This document shows positions 1-10,836 of a stretch of DNA of 64,000 nucleotides, one piece after another. The first letter of the stretch is position 1. Each line of letters opens with the position of its first letter. The position numbers were made by a program, and so were the translations under genes. The stretch is from Pictodentalium vernedei (taxonomy: Eukaryota > Mollusca > Scaphopoda > Dentaliida > Dentaliidae). The stretch is from positions 168,659,453 through 168,723,452 of the forward strand of contig CM062290.1 of assembly GCA_031216915.1 (NCBI GenBank). Direction: 5' to 3'. The notes beneath the pieces are model-generated. The model did not search any database, was not told the origin of the DNA, and saw only the letters and a program-made list of their open reading frames with translations.

Positions 1-494
1 TATAGTCTCGACTGAGAAATATTTCTTGCATACATTCAAAGAAAATGAGAGTTTATGCTATTTTTACATTCAACCAATATTCCAGTAGGTCGGAAATGCG
101 AACCTTTTGGGTTCGCTTTTCCAACCAACTGAAATATTCCATCCGATTGAATCTAAGAACAGGTGATGGAGCATTTAAGGGCTAGACTGATTCCAGGTCA
201 TAATAGTATGGCTGAAAGCTTGCAGTTTGAGATGAAGCATCAAATATAATTAGTTTTTTGATGACAATCAAAAAATTAGGAAAAGTATGCAAAAGACAAG
301 CTTGAATCTTGATAAGGGACCAGTCCCTCAGTAAGAAAAAGACAAGTGAATGAAGAAATGCCTTCATTCTGAAATATTCTATTCAAAGATTTCAAGTCTA
401 TGACAACACTTAGTTACTCTCTCTTTGGAGATTTTCTCTACACAAAAAGTCTTTTTGCAGCCAGCCTATTACATATTTCAATTAGTACCCAATC
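1..494. other. unassigned AT-rich sequence
   Basis: I see no coding potential or recognisable repeat here. Confidence 0.4.
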
Positions 495-720
495 AAGCCT
501 GAATATAAGCAGACGGTCATGAATTTGGTGATGCTATCCTGTACAGCGGGATAGCATCACAAAATTTACCCTCTCTGAACCTCAGTCTGAATCAAGGTCT
601 CAAGCTAAAACAGAAAGATGTACCTAGATGATAGACTGGCCCACTGTAGGGGATAGCATCAGCAAAGTCACCTTCTGGGAACCTTGTTTTGCAAATGACA
701 GGTTGCTTATATTCAGACTT
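495..720. repeat. MITE with AAGCCTGAA/TTCAGACTT ends, copy 1
   Basis: The ends are inverted: AAGCCTGAATATAAGC at 495 and GCTTATATTCAGACTT ending at 720. An inner palindrome has 12-base arms at 528-539 and 549-560 (GTGATGCTATCC). A second copy with longer, better matched inverted ends lies at 31863-32121. Confidence 0.6.
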
Positions 721-1139
721 GTACCCAACCCCACACAAATGTCCACTTCTAAAGGTACTACTTATATTCAAACTGCCTTTTCTATACATTTTGCAAAAAA
801 ATCCAAAACAATTAGAGTAGTGTCCCTTTGTTGAAAATCACCAAAAAAACCCCCAAAACAATATACTTTTTTTTGAGGAAACCTCTTTATAAACCTTCTC
901 AACTTTCAGCTGCAAAGCTGATTTCCTCACTTTATGAGAAGCCTTTTGAAAAGATTTTGTGTACACCAGAGAAAGATAAACGACTTAGCAGTAATTTTCT
1001 CAGGAATAGTTCACCTAAAATTATTTCATTCATCCTTGATGCTTCTTTACATATCAGACTACCAGTTAACAATTCTTACACAAATATTGCAAACAAATAA
1101 TACTAGCACCTAACACTGACCCTGGGAAGTTTTTGAAAA
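721..1139. other. unassigned AT-rich sequence
   Basis: A 90-codon frame on the plus strand at 828-1100 has no recognisable domain. I see nothing else supportable here. Confidence 0.35.
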
Positions 1140-1147
1140 GATTCTCA

Positions 1148-1719
1148 TAGGACCCTGCAAAGCTTCAAGATTCGATTTGCTTTCGAATCTTAAGAAGATA
1201 TATGGCTTGATTCAAAATCGGCTGCCCAATTCGTTTCCTCTCGAATCTTTTTCATAGGAATATAGCTTGGCATCTGTCATCTTCATCATTTCACAAAACG
1301 TATAGTTCCGAAGGAAATCGTACATAATGTTGAAATAAAAGACAGACTGTAACTCCCGATACATCAACATAAATAACATCTTCACTCATGCCACCAGCCA
1401 TGCAAATTCCAATATCACTAATCCCTAAAACTTTTGAATACAAATTTAAGGGTTCCAAGCAATGTCTATGATCAACTATAATCCTTACAGGTAATATTCC
1501 AACTACATCATCAAGGCATGCCTTCGACGAAAGCATGCATTGTTGATGAAGTTGGATTATTTTATCAGTCGGGACTTGAGTCATCGCAGTTGGAACATAT
1601 CAGGTTTACTCCAACCCCCATTGGTCATCTTCAGAACACCACTGATTCGATTCAAGGTTCAATTTGATTTTGAATAGTGATTCAAGTCAAATCAAAACTA
1701 TGTGATTCGCAGGGCCCTA
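1148..1719. mobile_element. non-autonomous hAT element
   Basis: The left end reads TAGGACCCTGCAAAGC and the right end, reverse-complemented, TAGGGCCCTGCGAATC, which is the TAGGG-type hAT terminus. The flanks are GATTCTCA (1140-1147) and TATTCTCA (1720-1727), an 8-base target duplication matching at 7 of 8. At 572 bp it is too short for a transposase. It contains a 97-codon minus-strand frame (1291-1584) that I do not recognise. Confidence 0.65.
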
Positions 1720-1756
1720 TATTCTCAAGAATCACTGTTGGATGAAGACATTACTT

Positions 1757-2173
1757 CTTCAATGGATAAAAATGCAATTTGGGCAACACAAACATTCATG
1801 ATCTTGTAAGGCTATTTATTTATTTATTGGTTGGTGTTTAAGGTCACATACTTATGCACAATGGCTAACCGTGACCATGACAGTTTTACGGGTGGAGGAA
1901 GCCGGAGTACCCGGAGAGAACCACCGAGCAACGACGAGCAGCTGTCAGCTCTCCAACATCGTAACTCTGAACTCTGCACCGCAGCACAGGCAGGGTTAGA
2001 TTGGTTGAAGACACGCGCACCATCGACGTGCAGTACGCCTCAGTACACAGCGTCATCGTGCCCCCATGTAGGCAATCGGGGTGAAGTTGTAAGGCTATTA
2101 AAAAAGAAAACTTCAATGGATAAAAATGCAACTTGGGCAACACAAACATTCATGATCCTGTAAGGCTATTAAA
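1757..2173. repeat. direct duplication of about 60 bp, split by a SINE
   Basis: The segment beginning CTTCAATGGATAAAAATGCA and ending TGTAAGGCTATT occurs at 1757-1816 and again at about 2111-2172 with few differences. The SINE at 1817-2086 was inserted into the first unit. Confidence 0.6.
1817..2086 (-). repeat. SINE copy lacking its tRNA-like head
   Basis: This is the same family as the full copy at 34301-34669. The plus strand begins with the TATT-rich tail complement and runs through the shared body, but the promoter head is absent (5' truncation). The 13-base flanking duplication TTGTAAGGCTATT lies at 1804-1816 and 2087-2099, which marks an L1/RTE-type insertion. Confidence 0.75.
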
Positions 2174-2509
2174 AAAGAAATCTTGTTTCTCAGGCCCCAC
2201 CCATGTCTTTGTAAATCTGCTTCATACTATTTTGCACTTGTAGGACTGAAATTTAACCAACTATATCTTGTTTTACAAAGTTTGCTGAGCTCTATCAAAC
2301 AAGATATAATTGGTTAAATTTGCAACTGCAGTACAGGATATGTTCACCTCTGAAAACATTGGTTTTTACCCAGAATGGCATAAGGAGTCAAATTAATAAT
2401 GACAACTTTTTTAGGGATTATTTCATGGATGAGCAGAAAAAGCCTCCCTCCTTAATCAAACAATTGATGGAAAATTGCCTTAGAAACAAAACATTTTTTT
2501 AATAGGCCC
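2161..2509. repeat. palindromic MITE, copy a
   Basis: The ends are inverted: TAAGGCTATTAAAAAAG at the left, and GGGCCTATTAAAAAAA when the right end is reverse-complemented. The centre is a hairpin with arms of about 25 bases around 2252-2276 and 2293-2318 (core AACCAACTATATCTTG). Copy b at 23718-24077 matches in reversed orientation. Confidence 0.7.
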
Positions 2510-2911
2510 AAGTAAACAATTTTACCCAAAATGAGCAAAGCATTGATAGAAGTTGAAGACTTTCAATGTTATTTTCCAGAAAAGTCTGATTTTCAAGTCC
2601 TTTCAAGGGACGAGGATTTCCATTTTAAAATTGAAGTACTTTGTAGGTACTCATATAAGCCCTGTTGAAAAAAAAAGGCAATGCTGCATTTCTTCTCAAG
2701 ACAAGAAAATGTGAAAGTTGTTTTGCAATATTTACGTTATCCCATTTGTTTGCAAGATCAGTGTTATTAATATTAAATAAATACAACGTGAATCGTCTCA
2801 TATTGACAGAAAGCATCTCTTTGGTACCCCAAATCTGGCACCATACAGCTGGCCCACACTCTACTGTATGGGTGAAAGAATTTTCTCCATAAACCAGCAA
2901 GGCAGGAATGG
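2510..2911 (-). other. probable SLC39A9 3' UTR
   Basis: This AT-rich sequence follows the ZIP9 stop on the minus strand. Overlapping short frames on both strands show no recognisable protein. The end of the transcript was not located, and the adjacent MITE at 2161-2509 could supply or interrupt the UTR. Confidence 0.45.
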
Positions 2912-3157
2912 CTAATGCTTGTGGCCTGCTGCCAGTATAACAGGTATAACTGCACCAATGACAAGAGCAACAAGTTCAATACTTCGAAAACCATTGTGTT
3001 CGTGTAAAACTACTGTACCATCCAATGAAGTGACTTTAGATTGTCCAGTGGAGATTTCTGGAAGCACATGTACAGTAGCTACATACAGGAATGTTCCAGC
3101 GCTAAACAACATAGCTATGCCTGTAGTATTCATGTTTGATAATGTCTCTTTACTTTG
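2912..3157 (-). CDS. SLC39A9: SLC39A9/ZIP9 zinc transporter, last coding exon
   Basis: This exon encodes the C-terminal 81 residues of a ZIP-family transporter that moves zinc into the cytosol from the secretory pathway or cell exterior. The exon opens at 3157 directly after a polypyrimidine tract and TAG acceptor, reads [13 protein letters not shown], continues with the near-invariant ZIP9 block [19 protein letters not shown], and ends with a hydrophobic helix and AAGHKH before the stop. From memory human ZIP9 has VNATGVAMLFSAG, HVLPE and ends SVGHQH, so the match runs to the terminus. Two membrane segments are visible (about residues 12-31 and 60-77). The loop between them is divergent, as is usual. 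The upstream partner exon is at 25479-25613, in matching phase 0. The ATG within this exon is internal and not a true start. Confidence 0.93.
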   Translation of the reverse strand, partial: QSKETLSNMNTTGIAMLFSAGTFLYVATVHVLPEISTGQSKVTSLDGTVVLHEHNGFRSIELVALVIGAVIPVILAAGHKH

Positions 3158-3244
3158 CTACAAAAAATGAAAAGAAAAAAAATCAAAATCTTACATCACA
3201 TTTATGGATCAGCACAATCACTTTCTTTGACAGTAAATGTTTAA

Positions 3245-3546
3245 CCCTTATGCTGGAAGCCCATATTTGGGCTTTATTCTGAAGTGCAGGTACTGCAACT
3301 TAAAGCCTTCAAATTCAGTGACTGTGCTTCGCATTATCTTTGAAGTGATATTATTTAGTCTGCTGGGATTTGCCTTGTTACAATTTATGGGAGAGTGCCA
3401 ACAGGCACATTTTTGCCATATTTTGACAGACCACATATTGTTCCCCTACAGCAACTTGCAAGTTTATCCAAAGACTGTATGTTGTGGCACCTGTTTAGTT
3501 GTAGAAAAATGTGATTAAAAGTTGGAATTAATTAGGCCCTAAAGGG
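3245..3546. repeat. TTAA-flanked interspersed repeat X, copy 1
   Basis: TTAA lies at 3241-3244 and 3547-3550, with short inverted ends CCCTTATG and CCCTTTAG. The body begins GCTGGAAGCCCATATTTGGG. A second, interrupted copy follows directly at 3551-3588, resuming at 10837-10975. A diverged relative is near 28735-28900. Confidence 0.5.
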
Positions 3547-3653
3547 TTAAATGACTGAGTGCTAGAAGCCCATATCTGGGCTTTATTTTTAACCCTTTAC
3601 CTAACCTGAAAAGCAGACGACACTTGCAAAAAAAATTATTGAATAACTAATTT

Positions 3654-3764
3654 TTTTCATTTTTTGTCTCAAAAACATAGGTTATGACCCCTCGTTGGAA
3701 CGAGCTCGAAGAGCTCGTTCCAACGAGGGGTCATAACCTATGTTTTTGAGACAAAAAATGAAAA
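3654..3764. repeat. perfect 54-bp palindrome with 3-base loop
   Basis: Arms 3654-3707 and 3711-3764 are exact reverse complements around loop GAA, with GGAACGAGCTC next to the loop. The palindrome is internal to the TTAA MITE. The copy at 35690 retains only a decayed version. Confidence 0.9.
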
Positions 3765-3774
3765 TATTTAGAAA

Positions 3775-4001
3775 GTTAAAAAATTTATAGTAATTTATAT
3801 ATTTTTTATACTTACCAATGACCCAGACATAGCTGGTGCTAACTCTTAAAATATAGGGCCAAACACAAATTTTGCCCCCCAATCCCCAAAATTTGCATCT
3901 AAAACTAAAGAAAACATGTCCTGAAAGGCCCTCCACACTTCGCCCCTACTGCGCATGCGCAGTGTCAAGGACGTTCCGAAATTGGCGCCATTTATCATTC
4001 T
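3775..4001. repeat. E1 left inverted terminal repeat
   Basis: Begins GTTAAAAAATTTATAG and matches the reverse complement of 10571-10771 apart from the outermost bases, where left and right ends differ, as is typical of DIRS. It contains the palindrome at 3948-3963, and at 3808-3816 the complement of a GGTAAGTAT donor-like string. Confidence 0.9.
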
Positions 4002-4076
4002 AATAACCAGTGCCTGGTAAGCGCTATGTACTCAGCGGGGAGGCAAGAGTTCCCAACTCCTGGGAGGGCCATCCCC

Positions 4077-4165
4077 GTCTGGGTCATTGGTAAGTATAAA
4101 AAATATATAAATTACTATAAATTTTTTAACATTTTTATACTGTACCAATGACCCAGACATAGCTG
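4077..4165. repeat. E1 internal complementary region
   Basis: Bases 4077-4130 are the reverse complement of the extreme left end and 4131-4165 of the extreme right end, abutted. This is the DIRS-type internal complementary region, which in the accepted model templates the joined ends of the circular intermediate. The equivalents are 14415-14503 (E2), 40424-40509 (E4), 49458-49546 (E5), 57754-57844 (E7) and 59268-59356 (E6). Confidence 0.92.
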
Positions 4166-7100
4166 AATAGTAAAAAGGCTGGAGGGCCAAGGACATAGAG
4201 CAAAATGGAATACGCTCAATAAAATAAAATAGAGTCATCCCCTGTAGGGAAAAGAAGTAATAGGCCTTATATGTATCTTTCTTATTTATGATAAATTAGA
4301 AAGATACAACACCTTCCAAAAATTGAGCTTCATACATCCATGTACTCTATTAATATCCAATAATCCTTATACTAATAATTTTTAAAGTAAGCCAATAATA
4401 AAGTAAGTCTAGAGAATAGAGACTCTTATACTCCTAAAAGTGTGTGAGAATTGCATAATCATGTCCATTGACATATGCAATATTCAAAAGCTATACTTTA
4501 AAAACTAAGACTTGAATGAATTTTATAAACTTAAACTTCTCACTAACAACCATCCCAATAACAGCTCAGAATTACTAACTCCGGAGGAGGTATCCCCTTG
4601 TTTTCATAGTAAAAACAGGTGACCCAAGGGAACACCCCCCCCCCCCCCCCCCCTTTTTCTTGCCCTGGGTCAAATAGCCCAGAGCGAAGAGGGCAGCCGA
4701 ACGGAGACACTGCCGAAACAGACAGCCTACCTAGCTATAGTAGCAACTGTTAAGTGAATGACATTCTGAGCAGTAGATAATAGACCTAACAATAGAGGCC
4801 TCCAGAAATGGACTCGATATTTCTGAGATAAAATTCATGAATGGATGGCTGAGCGCAATGAGCAGCCTTCAAAAATCTATAATAGCAACACTATTAATGT
4901 AAGCCCAAGAAGTAGAACTCTTACTTCATGAGCCGAAATCTTAAGCACAACTGCTAAGCCAATGATATACCATAAGCAGTACGCTAGTTAATAGAATCCA
5001 TTAACAATAAAATGGAGCGTAACGTCCTTCTACTAGACATCAAAGACAGAAGAAGCTTACGCCCTTGTAATAAACAGATATCTGTTTATAAATACATAAA
5101 CTGTACCCGGAAAGAGTAAAGGCCTATGCCCATACGAAGACGGAAGGACCTTAAAATAATAGGTTCCGGATAATAGGAGCCTAACTCTTATGCAACAATC
5201 CAACCTAAATAGTAACGGAAGTATTGATTCCGAAACTATGAAAGTGAAAATCATCCATCGATAGTGCATGAAACTCACTGACTCTACAGTAAAAGAGAAA
5301 CCAACAGAATTACTGTCTAAAAGGTCAGAATTTGAAAACTACTGTTTCCAGAGGCTCAAATGATTACTTAGCTAAATAAGAACCGAAGTTAAAATCCGTA
5401 TAGGAATTTAATCTAAAGATTCTAAGTCTATTTATCAAAAAGTTACTAACTGACTTAGATAAAGAGACAAAAGACTCAATTGTAAACTATCGTAGAGTGC
5501 ATAGGTATGAGGTAACATAAACCTATAACCTAAATAACAACAGGCTGCAGTAGATCTTGTGAAACAAGTATACTAAAAAATAGCAATGAGTAGTATGGAG
5601 GGATCAACAATATGAACATAATGATCCCTACACCACGACGGAAGAGCCTCCACTTTAGTCGCATAGAATAGCGAAAAAGAGGATCTCCTATAGTAAGAAA
5701 TCGCGTCCAAAGCTCGTCCAGTACAGTGCTTACAATGCAATACGGACCACACAACGGAATACATGAAGGTTGCGACCTTACTGGTTGTGATAAAGATGAC
5801 ACGATTTACCCAGTGAAAAAAAGATCCTCACATAGAGGAAGATTTCACGTTAAGATCCACAGTAGACAAGAGAGTAAATTACTCATGATCTCTGTGAAGA
5901 TAGAGATGCTATCAACAGAAATGTATTGTGGTTGTTTATCTTAGCAAAACCTGCTAAAACAACAGTGCCGGAGGATACGCGTATCCTATCATTCCGTCCT
6001 ATAGATCAATAGAGCGTTAACAGTATTAGCTCAGAGATCTGGACAAGCCAACACAAACGTCTGCAATTTATTAGCAAGCTGTGTCATAAATAAAACATCA
6101 TTGGGCGCTCCCATAGATAGCAAATCTGAATGAATACTTGTTTGTTGAGAGTCCATTCTGACAGCAACAAGCGACCCGTAAGAGAACGGGAGTCCGATAA
6201 AACAATCAGACGACCCAGAATATGACGGACCAAAACTGAACTTGGTGTACTATAACCAACAGACGGATTCTTTCCATTAAATTGAATAACGGAAACGAAA
6301 GAGTGCCTCCCTGGTTCCGGAGATACGCCACTACTGTCGAATTAAAGGACAGGAATTTGGGCATGCGTTTCTGAATAATGTTCATGCAATGACATAAAGC
6401 AAGCCTAAAAAACATTATTCCGCGGAAGTTAAACTGATAGCTAAAAGACTGCGGAACCCAAAGACCCTGGCACTTCGAATCCGTAGGGATCAGTATATAT
6501 CCCAATCTGTTTGACTGGCAACCGTCATAACAGCCACACTCGGGTCCGGCAACTGCGGCGGCACTCTCTGAGTCAACCACCGAATGTTTGCCCCAGTCTG
6601 AATCTCTTGTAACACTAGATAGACAAGAGAATGTATAAATCAAGCAATTCATGGATTGCCGGAAAGTTGCCGTCGAAGAGAAGCTCCTCCGAGAACGAAG
6701 CGACTCTGAGAGAGTTCTTAACCTACTATCCACGCGTGGATGTAGCTAGGGCTGCATCACGTCTAACCAACTCCAATCAGCCACTGAAGGGCGGAGTTAT
6801 ACGTGAACAAACTACTGCCCTCAAAAGAAATTACATTGAGAATAATATCCCGTAAATCTTTTCTTGAAGACGTAATGATAACGCCTCAGTAAGGCGGATT
6901 ACGTATAATAAAGCGTCTAAGTTAAGTCTACTATACATAATGTCGTTCCCAACATTGAAATTGGAAAAGACATAAACGGCGAAAAAGAATATATATGCAG
7001 TCTTTAATCACACCGTCTAGACGCGTATGAACTCTCGGTATGCCCTGCTCTGCCAAAATAAACTATATGTAAAAAAGATAAAATGGCAGAAATGAGCCAC

Positions 7101-10100
7101 GCGGACAAGAAACTAAACTATCATGCTTAGTAGCAGGCTTGTATATATATATAAATATATAGCGTCGAAAAATAAAACACATGTTGTAATGACAATATTG
7201 GACTGCGTCGGTAAGTCAGGGACAAAGTCCCTGTACCGATCGAAAAATCCGAGTCCAATGACGCTATAAGTCTCTTATCCAAGATCGCAGCAATGAAGTC
7301 CGAAAAATAATCACTGGAAGAAATGCCAGAAGATATGAAAGGCATCTTCCGATACTACTAAAGGGAAAACTCGAAATCTTTCGAATCCCTTTCGCCATCC
7401 TGTCGGAACCTATAAAGCGTTCGGTCGTCCGTAGCTTGATGCAACCGCGGACCGCACCGACCCAGCGCCGTCGGATAATTCCTGATTCGACCGAGAAACT
7501 GTCAATTGCTGGGATGCTGCGAAACAACTGTGCTAACTCGGATAGCACGTCCGTCACTGAGGCCTGAAGAGCAGCGGTCTTACGATGCATTGCCGCAGGA
7601 AGCTCCGAGATCGTTACCCCGTGCATACTTCCAATATGCGAGCGAACGGAGTGTATAGGCCTCGTGTCCCTTGGCTACCGGATGGCGCGACCTATTCGCT
7701 GTGGAATCACTGAATGCCGAAACTGATCGGATACTCGAGGTCACGTAGCCAATGTGCGGTCGTGTGCCCTGCTGTGAGGATGAGGAAGCATTAAAGACAG
7801 TCTCTCGGACTGTCAATATAACGGAGCGTCCCGAGCAACGGACATATGCTCCGAATGTAAAATATCTGACCCACAACATGCGGTCCCCTATGTTGTTGGC
7901 TTCCTCCGATCTGTCCTCAATCTGCCGTCACTGGGTGAGTACTAAAGTAATTAAAGTGCTCGCATCACCCAAATCTCCTTCCTAGACCGCAACGGACGAA
8001 CCCGGCAGCCGAACCATTCGATGAATGTACGCTACACCGGGTGAGCTAGCGAATGTCACTCCGTAAGCGATAGACATATTCCATGAGCACTTATTGCCGC
8101 TAACTCTTCATTAACTATGACGACAGAGGCACACTTTTGAAAGACATCTCCATAATTCTTCGAACAAGAAACCAGAAATGCTTGGATAGCAAGCATAAAA
8201 TAATAATATATATAGCGTCGTTCAATAATTCGAAAGTTTGTGTGACATTATTGGACTATGTCGGAACTGAGGGACGATGTCCCTGAACCGAACCAAAAAT
8301 TTCTAAGTCCACCGACGCTATCGGTTTCTTATCCGGCATCGCAGCATATGTTGTTCCGAAAGGGAAAGCTTGAAATCCTCCGAATCCCTTTCGGTATCCC
8401 GTCGGACCGGATGAAACTTTCGGACGTCCGTACCCGCTTCCGCGGAGCGTCCCGACCCAGCATCGTCGGATAAAATATATGCGACAGATTCAGTTGATGC
8501 TCGGATGCTGCGATAAACTGTGCTATTAAGGAAAGCACGTCCGTTCCCGAGGCCTGTGCAGTAGCGGACTTACGATGCATTGCCGCTGGAAGCTCCGTGT
8601 ACGTTGACTCCCGCACACTTCCTATGCGAACGTCCGGAGTCTGCAGGCCTCGAGTCCCCGGCTACCGACCCAGCGCTGTCGGATAATTCTCGATCCGACA
8701 CCGTTTCTGTCGGCTGCTGGGATGCTGCGATAAGCTGTGCTATGTGCACAAGAATGTCCGGCGTCGAGACCTGCAGAGGCGCAGTCTATCGCTGCTTCGC
8801 CGAGGGCAGCTCCGCATCAGATGGCTCCCGCATACTTCCTATGCGAACGTCCGGAGTCCATCGGTCTCGAATCCCTGGCTGCCGGATGGTGTGACCTGGT
8901 CGCCGAAGAATCCTTGATCGGCGAAGCTGTTAATATATCGGCGGTCACGCAGCCAAGGTGCGGTCGTGTGCGCTGACGAGAAGAGGAAGCCTTAGCAGTC
9001 TCAGCGGACTGCCTATACAACGGAGCGTCCCGAGCGACGGACGTATGCTCCGCTAGCGACACATTTGTACCACAACATCTGGGGCCAGATGTTGTTGAAC
9101 GAGAGAGGGGCCTCTCTCGCTTGCCGTCCGGATGGACCGGAACGAGCTATGAACCGGACTAAAAGGCTTCCTCCGTTCTCCCTCCGATCCGCCGTCACTG
9201 GGTGTGCATTAAGTTAATTTTATAGTGCTCACATCACCCCAAAATTCCTTCTAGACCGCAACGGACGAACCCGGCTGCCGAACCATTCGGTGAATGGACG
9301 CTACACCGGGCGAGCTAGCGGACGTCAAAGGCCGTCGAACCTACTAGGGTCCTCTTAGGCAATTGGCGTATTACATGAGCACTTTTCCGCTAGCCCTTCA
9401 TTAATTGTGACGACGGAGGCACACTGTTGGAAGACATCACAGATACATCACCCTAATCTTGATCGTCTGAAATAGAAATTGATAAAGTAGAGTGACCCTG
9501 CGGGGAAAGGACCGGAGTGTCCAAATCCCCAACAACATACCGTGACATACGCTTCCCATATTGTCATCAAAATCATACGATACAGAACAGGAGTTAATGC
9601 GAGTACACTGACCACATATAGAATGATAAAAAGGTCAGAGGAAGACTTCCTCTTAAAACAATTGATCAATATCCTTTCAATGTGAAAAGAAAACAAGTCC
9701 TGGTACTCGCACTAACCCCTGGCAAAATACATAATAATAATATGATCCATTAATATAGAAAAAATAATTGAAATCAAAATATTTTGAAAAAATATTTTTT
9801 CAGAACAGCCCAAGTTTCTGAAAAGTAACGTTGAGCCCCAATGGATCCCAAGCCTAAGTGTGGACAAAAATTTTAAAAATATTTTAAACAATTTATTCAA
9901 CACTTACGAACAATAATAATGTATCTAGTTATGATTAAAATAACATAAAGATATTATTATTTAGAAATCCCCCCCTCACACAGAGGGCTGTTGTAAATGT
10001 AAACAATGAGTGTAAAAACACTAAAATAAGACTCCAGGCACCCAGGCCCGAAATCAGTTACCAAAAATACACCATCTGATGCAAAACAGAGACTTCCAGG

Positions 10101-10570
10101 GAAGAAACTGCAGAACATCAGATGGTAGATGCAGAACACAACGCCTAACCACCCGTAGGTGAAGACGTAAACATGGGGAAAGAACAGAATTCATTCTGTT
10201 ATTCAGCTAAAACTCCCAAGAAATTTTAGTAATAATAATTACATAAACTATGCCAAAAGCATGGGAGAATAGCAAGGGGGAACTTAAAGGACAGGGAGAG
10301 AGGAAAAACACTTGAAAAAACAGTGTAACTAAATAATCAGAATGACAACAAAATGGCTGCTGCCTTGAAAATAGGTAACTTAACATAATTTCATTAAAAA
10401 ATTTTAAGTTACAGCCCTGATAATATTCTGTCACACATTCTTTTCCTCTCCTCCTTTTCTAACCTCCTTAGAATCACCATTTCACTAATATTTATGTGTC
10501 TGGCATCATTTAAACTGAGATTTAAAAGCACAAAGATCAGTCAGATGTTAACTGATGAAGGGCCAAACTT

Positions 10571-10771
10571 AGAATGATAAATGGCGCCAATTTCGGAACG
10601 TCCTTGACACTGCGCATGCGCAGTAGGGGCGAAGTGTGGAGGGCCTTTCAGGACATGTTTTCTTTAGTTTTAGATGCAAATTTTGGGGATTGGGGGGCAA
10701 AATTTGTGTTTGGCCCTATATTTTAAGAGTTAGCACCAGCTATGTCTGGGTCATTGGTACAGTATAAAAAT
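10571..10771. repeat. E1 right inverted terminal repeat
   Basis: Ends CAGTATAAAAAT at 10771. This is the 5' end of the element relative to its coding strand, so the promoter is expected here. Confidence 0.88.
10609..10624. promoter_or_regulatory. 16-base palindrome with NRF1-type core, E1 5' repeat
   Basis: ACTGCGCATGCGCAGT is a perfect palindrome containing the GCGCATGCGC recognition core of NRF1/alpha-Pal. Exact copies are at 3948-3963, 14286-14301, 20946-20961 and 59139-59154; E5 and the lone ends carry altered versions. A promoter role is inference. Confidence 0.5.
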
Positions 10772-10836
10772 ATTAATTGGCGATATTTGGGAATAGCGCT
10801 GGCCGGTTTTGGCCGTTACGTTGGGTAAAGGGTTAA

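Larger units (their letters stand above)
3775..10771 (-). mobile_element. DIRS-type retroelement E1 (broken, shortened subfamily)
   Basis: A 7.0 kb tyrosine-recombinase retroelement fossil, coding strand minus. Parts: inverted terminal repeats 3775-4001 and 10571-10771, internal complementary region 4077-4165, poly-C tract 4635-4653, tyrosine recombinase remnants about 4.7-5.95 kb, RNase H remnants about 6.2-6.6 kb, and a reiterated gag-derived block about 6.6-9.7 kb. The RT core present in E5 is not seen. No long reading frame survives; the breaks number in the tens. The two inverted repeats look identical over about 190 bases and the whole is nearly identical to E2, so the insertion is young although the coding decay is old. 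Inserted in a TTAA MITE without target duplication. Confidence 0.9.
3593..10832. mobile_element. TTAA-flanked (piggyBac-type) MITE, copy 1, interrupted by DIRS E1
   Basis: The two arms, 3593-3774 and 10772-10832, total 243 bp. TTAA target duplications are at 3589-3592 and 10833-10836. The ends are CCCTTTACCTAAC and, reverse-complemented, CCCTTTACCCAAC. TTAA duplication with CCC-starting ends is the piggyBac pattern. The element was inserted into repeat X and was later the target of DIRS E1. Relatives are at 35690-35926 and 56337-56500. Confidence 0.75.

Noticed and set aside
2320-2502. 60-codon plus-strand frame
   Set aside because: It lies wholly inside palindromic MITE copy a.
6206-6733. 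175-codon frame considered as a host gene
   Set aside because: It is the RNase H remnant of DIRS E1, with LRNQGGT and SFPLFNLMERI recognisable from E5.
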